Assembly (NCBI RefSeq): GCF_009729055.1
Contig: NZ_CP045484.1
Location: 1 to 64,000 of the forward strand
Direction: 5' to 3'
Length of the DNA stretch: 64,000 nucleotides
DNA from: Sulfurisphaera ohwakuensis
GTDB taxonomy: Archaea > Thermoproteota > Thermoprotei_A > Sulfolobales > Sulfolobaceae
This document shows positions 63,944-64,000 of this stretch, piece by piece. The notes below the pieces were generated by a model. The model was not told the DNA's origin, ran no database searches, and worked only from the letters and a program-made list of their open reading frames with translations. Position 1 is the first letter of the stretch; each line of letters begins with the position of its first letter. A program made the position numbers and the translations under genes.

Positions 63944-64000
63944 AATTCTTCTATCGCATTGATATAAGTTGTTAAAGCTATAAATATTTCATCGATAGAA
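63925..64000 (-). CDS. C-terminal fragment of an unidentified gene (partial)
   Basis: A frame entering from the right edge reads [20 protein letters not shown] and ends LKKK at TAG 63925-63927, inside the uppS start region. The overlap suggests an operon with uppS. Too short to identify. Confidence 0.45.
   Translation of the reverse strand, partial: SIDEIFIALTTYINAIEELCLKKK

Overview
The window is a piece of a Sulfolobales (thermoacidophilic crenarchaeal) chromosome, most likely Sulfurisphaera/Sulfolobus tokodaii or a close relative. The DNA is AT-rich and many genes have a TATA box about 26 bases before the start codon (leaderless transcripts). The window carries an ESCRT-III (Cdv) gene, a NurA/HerA-type pair, SRP19, ribosomal protein S8e, three intron-containing tRNAs, and a 7Fe zinc ferredoxin that, from memory, is nearly identical to the S. 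tokodaii strain 7 protein.

Layout. 1-7.5 kb: cell-surface genes; two near-identical type IV pilin genes in inverted orientation enclose a Ski2-type helicase and two paralogous secreted proteins. 7.9-17.5 kb: tRNA-Gln, a DsrE-like gene, a solute-binding-like protein, an APC permease split by an IS110 element, an acetamidase/formamidase, a dead PIN toxin, and an adjacent amidohydrolase plus glutamine-synthetase-like pair (a split version of FluG). 17.6-21.8 kb: transposon-scarred region with a DUF5678/retropepsin-like pair and a transposase-less IS110 derivative.

22.9-41.9 kb: an integrated element bounded by an approximately 80-bp repeat of the tRNA-Glu 3' half. It carries an intact tyrosine integrase next to the intact tRNA, a truncated second integrase, several small DNA-binding proteins with palindromic operators, a Fic protein, nested IS110 elements, and very AT-rich cargo: a small peptide gene, a B12-type radical SAM enzyme, a winged-helix protein and an ABC exporter, built around a perfect 60-bp palindrome that holds both divergent promoters. 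This looks like a peptide-modification/export (RiPP-like) system.

41.9-64 kb: stable chromosome with ferredoxin, HTH and PLP enzyme, AlaX, CdvB-type ESCRT-III, TrpRS, LysE, a cyclo-ligase-like protein, Lrs14-type regulator, Mrp ATPase, AK6/Fap7 kinase, rhomboid and site-2 proteases, ThiR-like regulator, NurA/HerA-like pair, Pcm, TauE/SafE exporter, two tRNA-Lys, glycosyltransferases, a sugar epimerase, SRP19, S8e and UppS.

The two strongest novelties are: (1) two IS110-family copies with a conserved RNA-like module whose guide segments match the actual insertion site (29.4-30.9 kb copy) and co-vary with the element ends in both copies, as expected for a bridge RNA; and (2) the radical SAM/peptide/ABC cluster with its mirror-image promoter.
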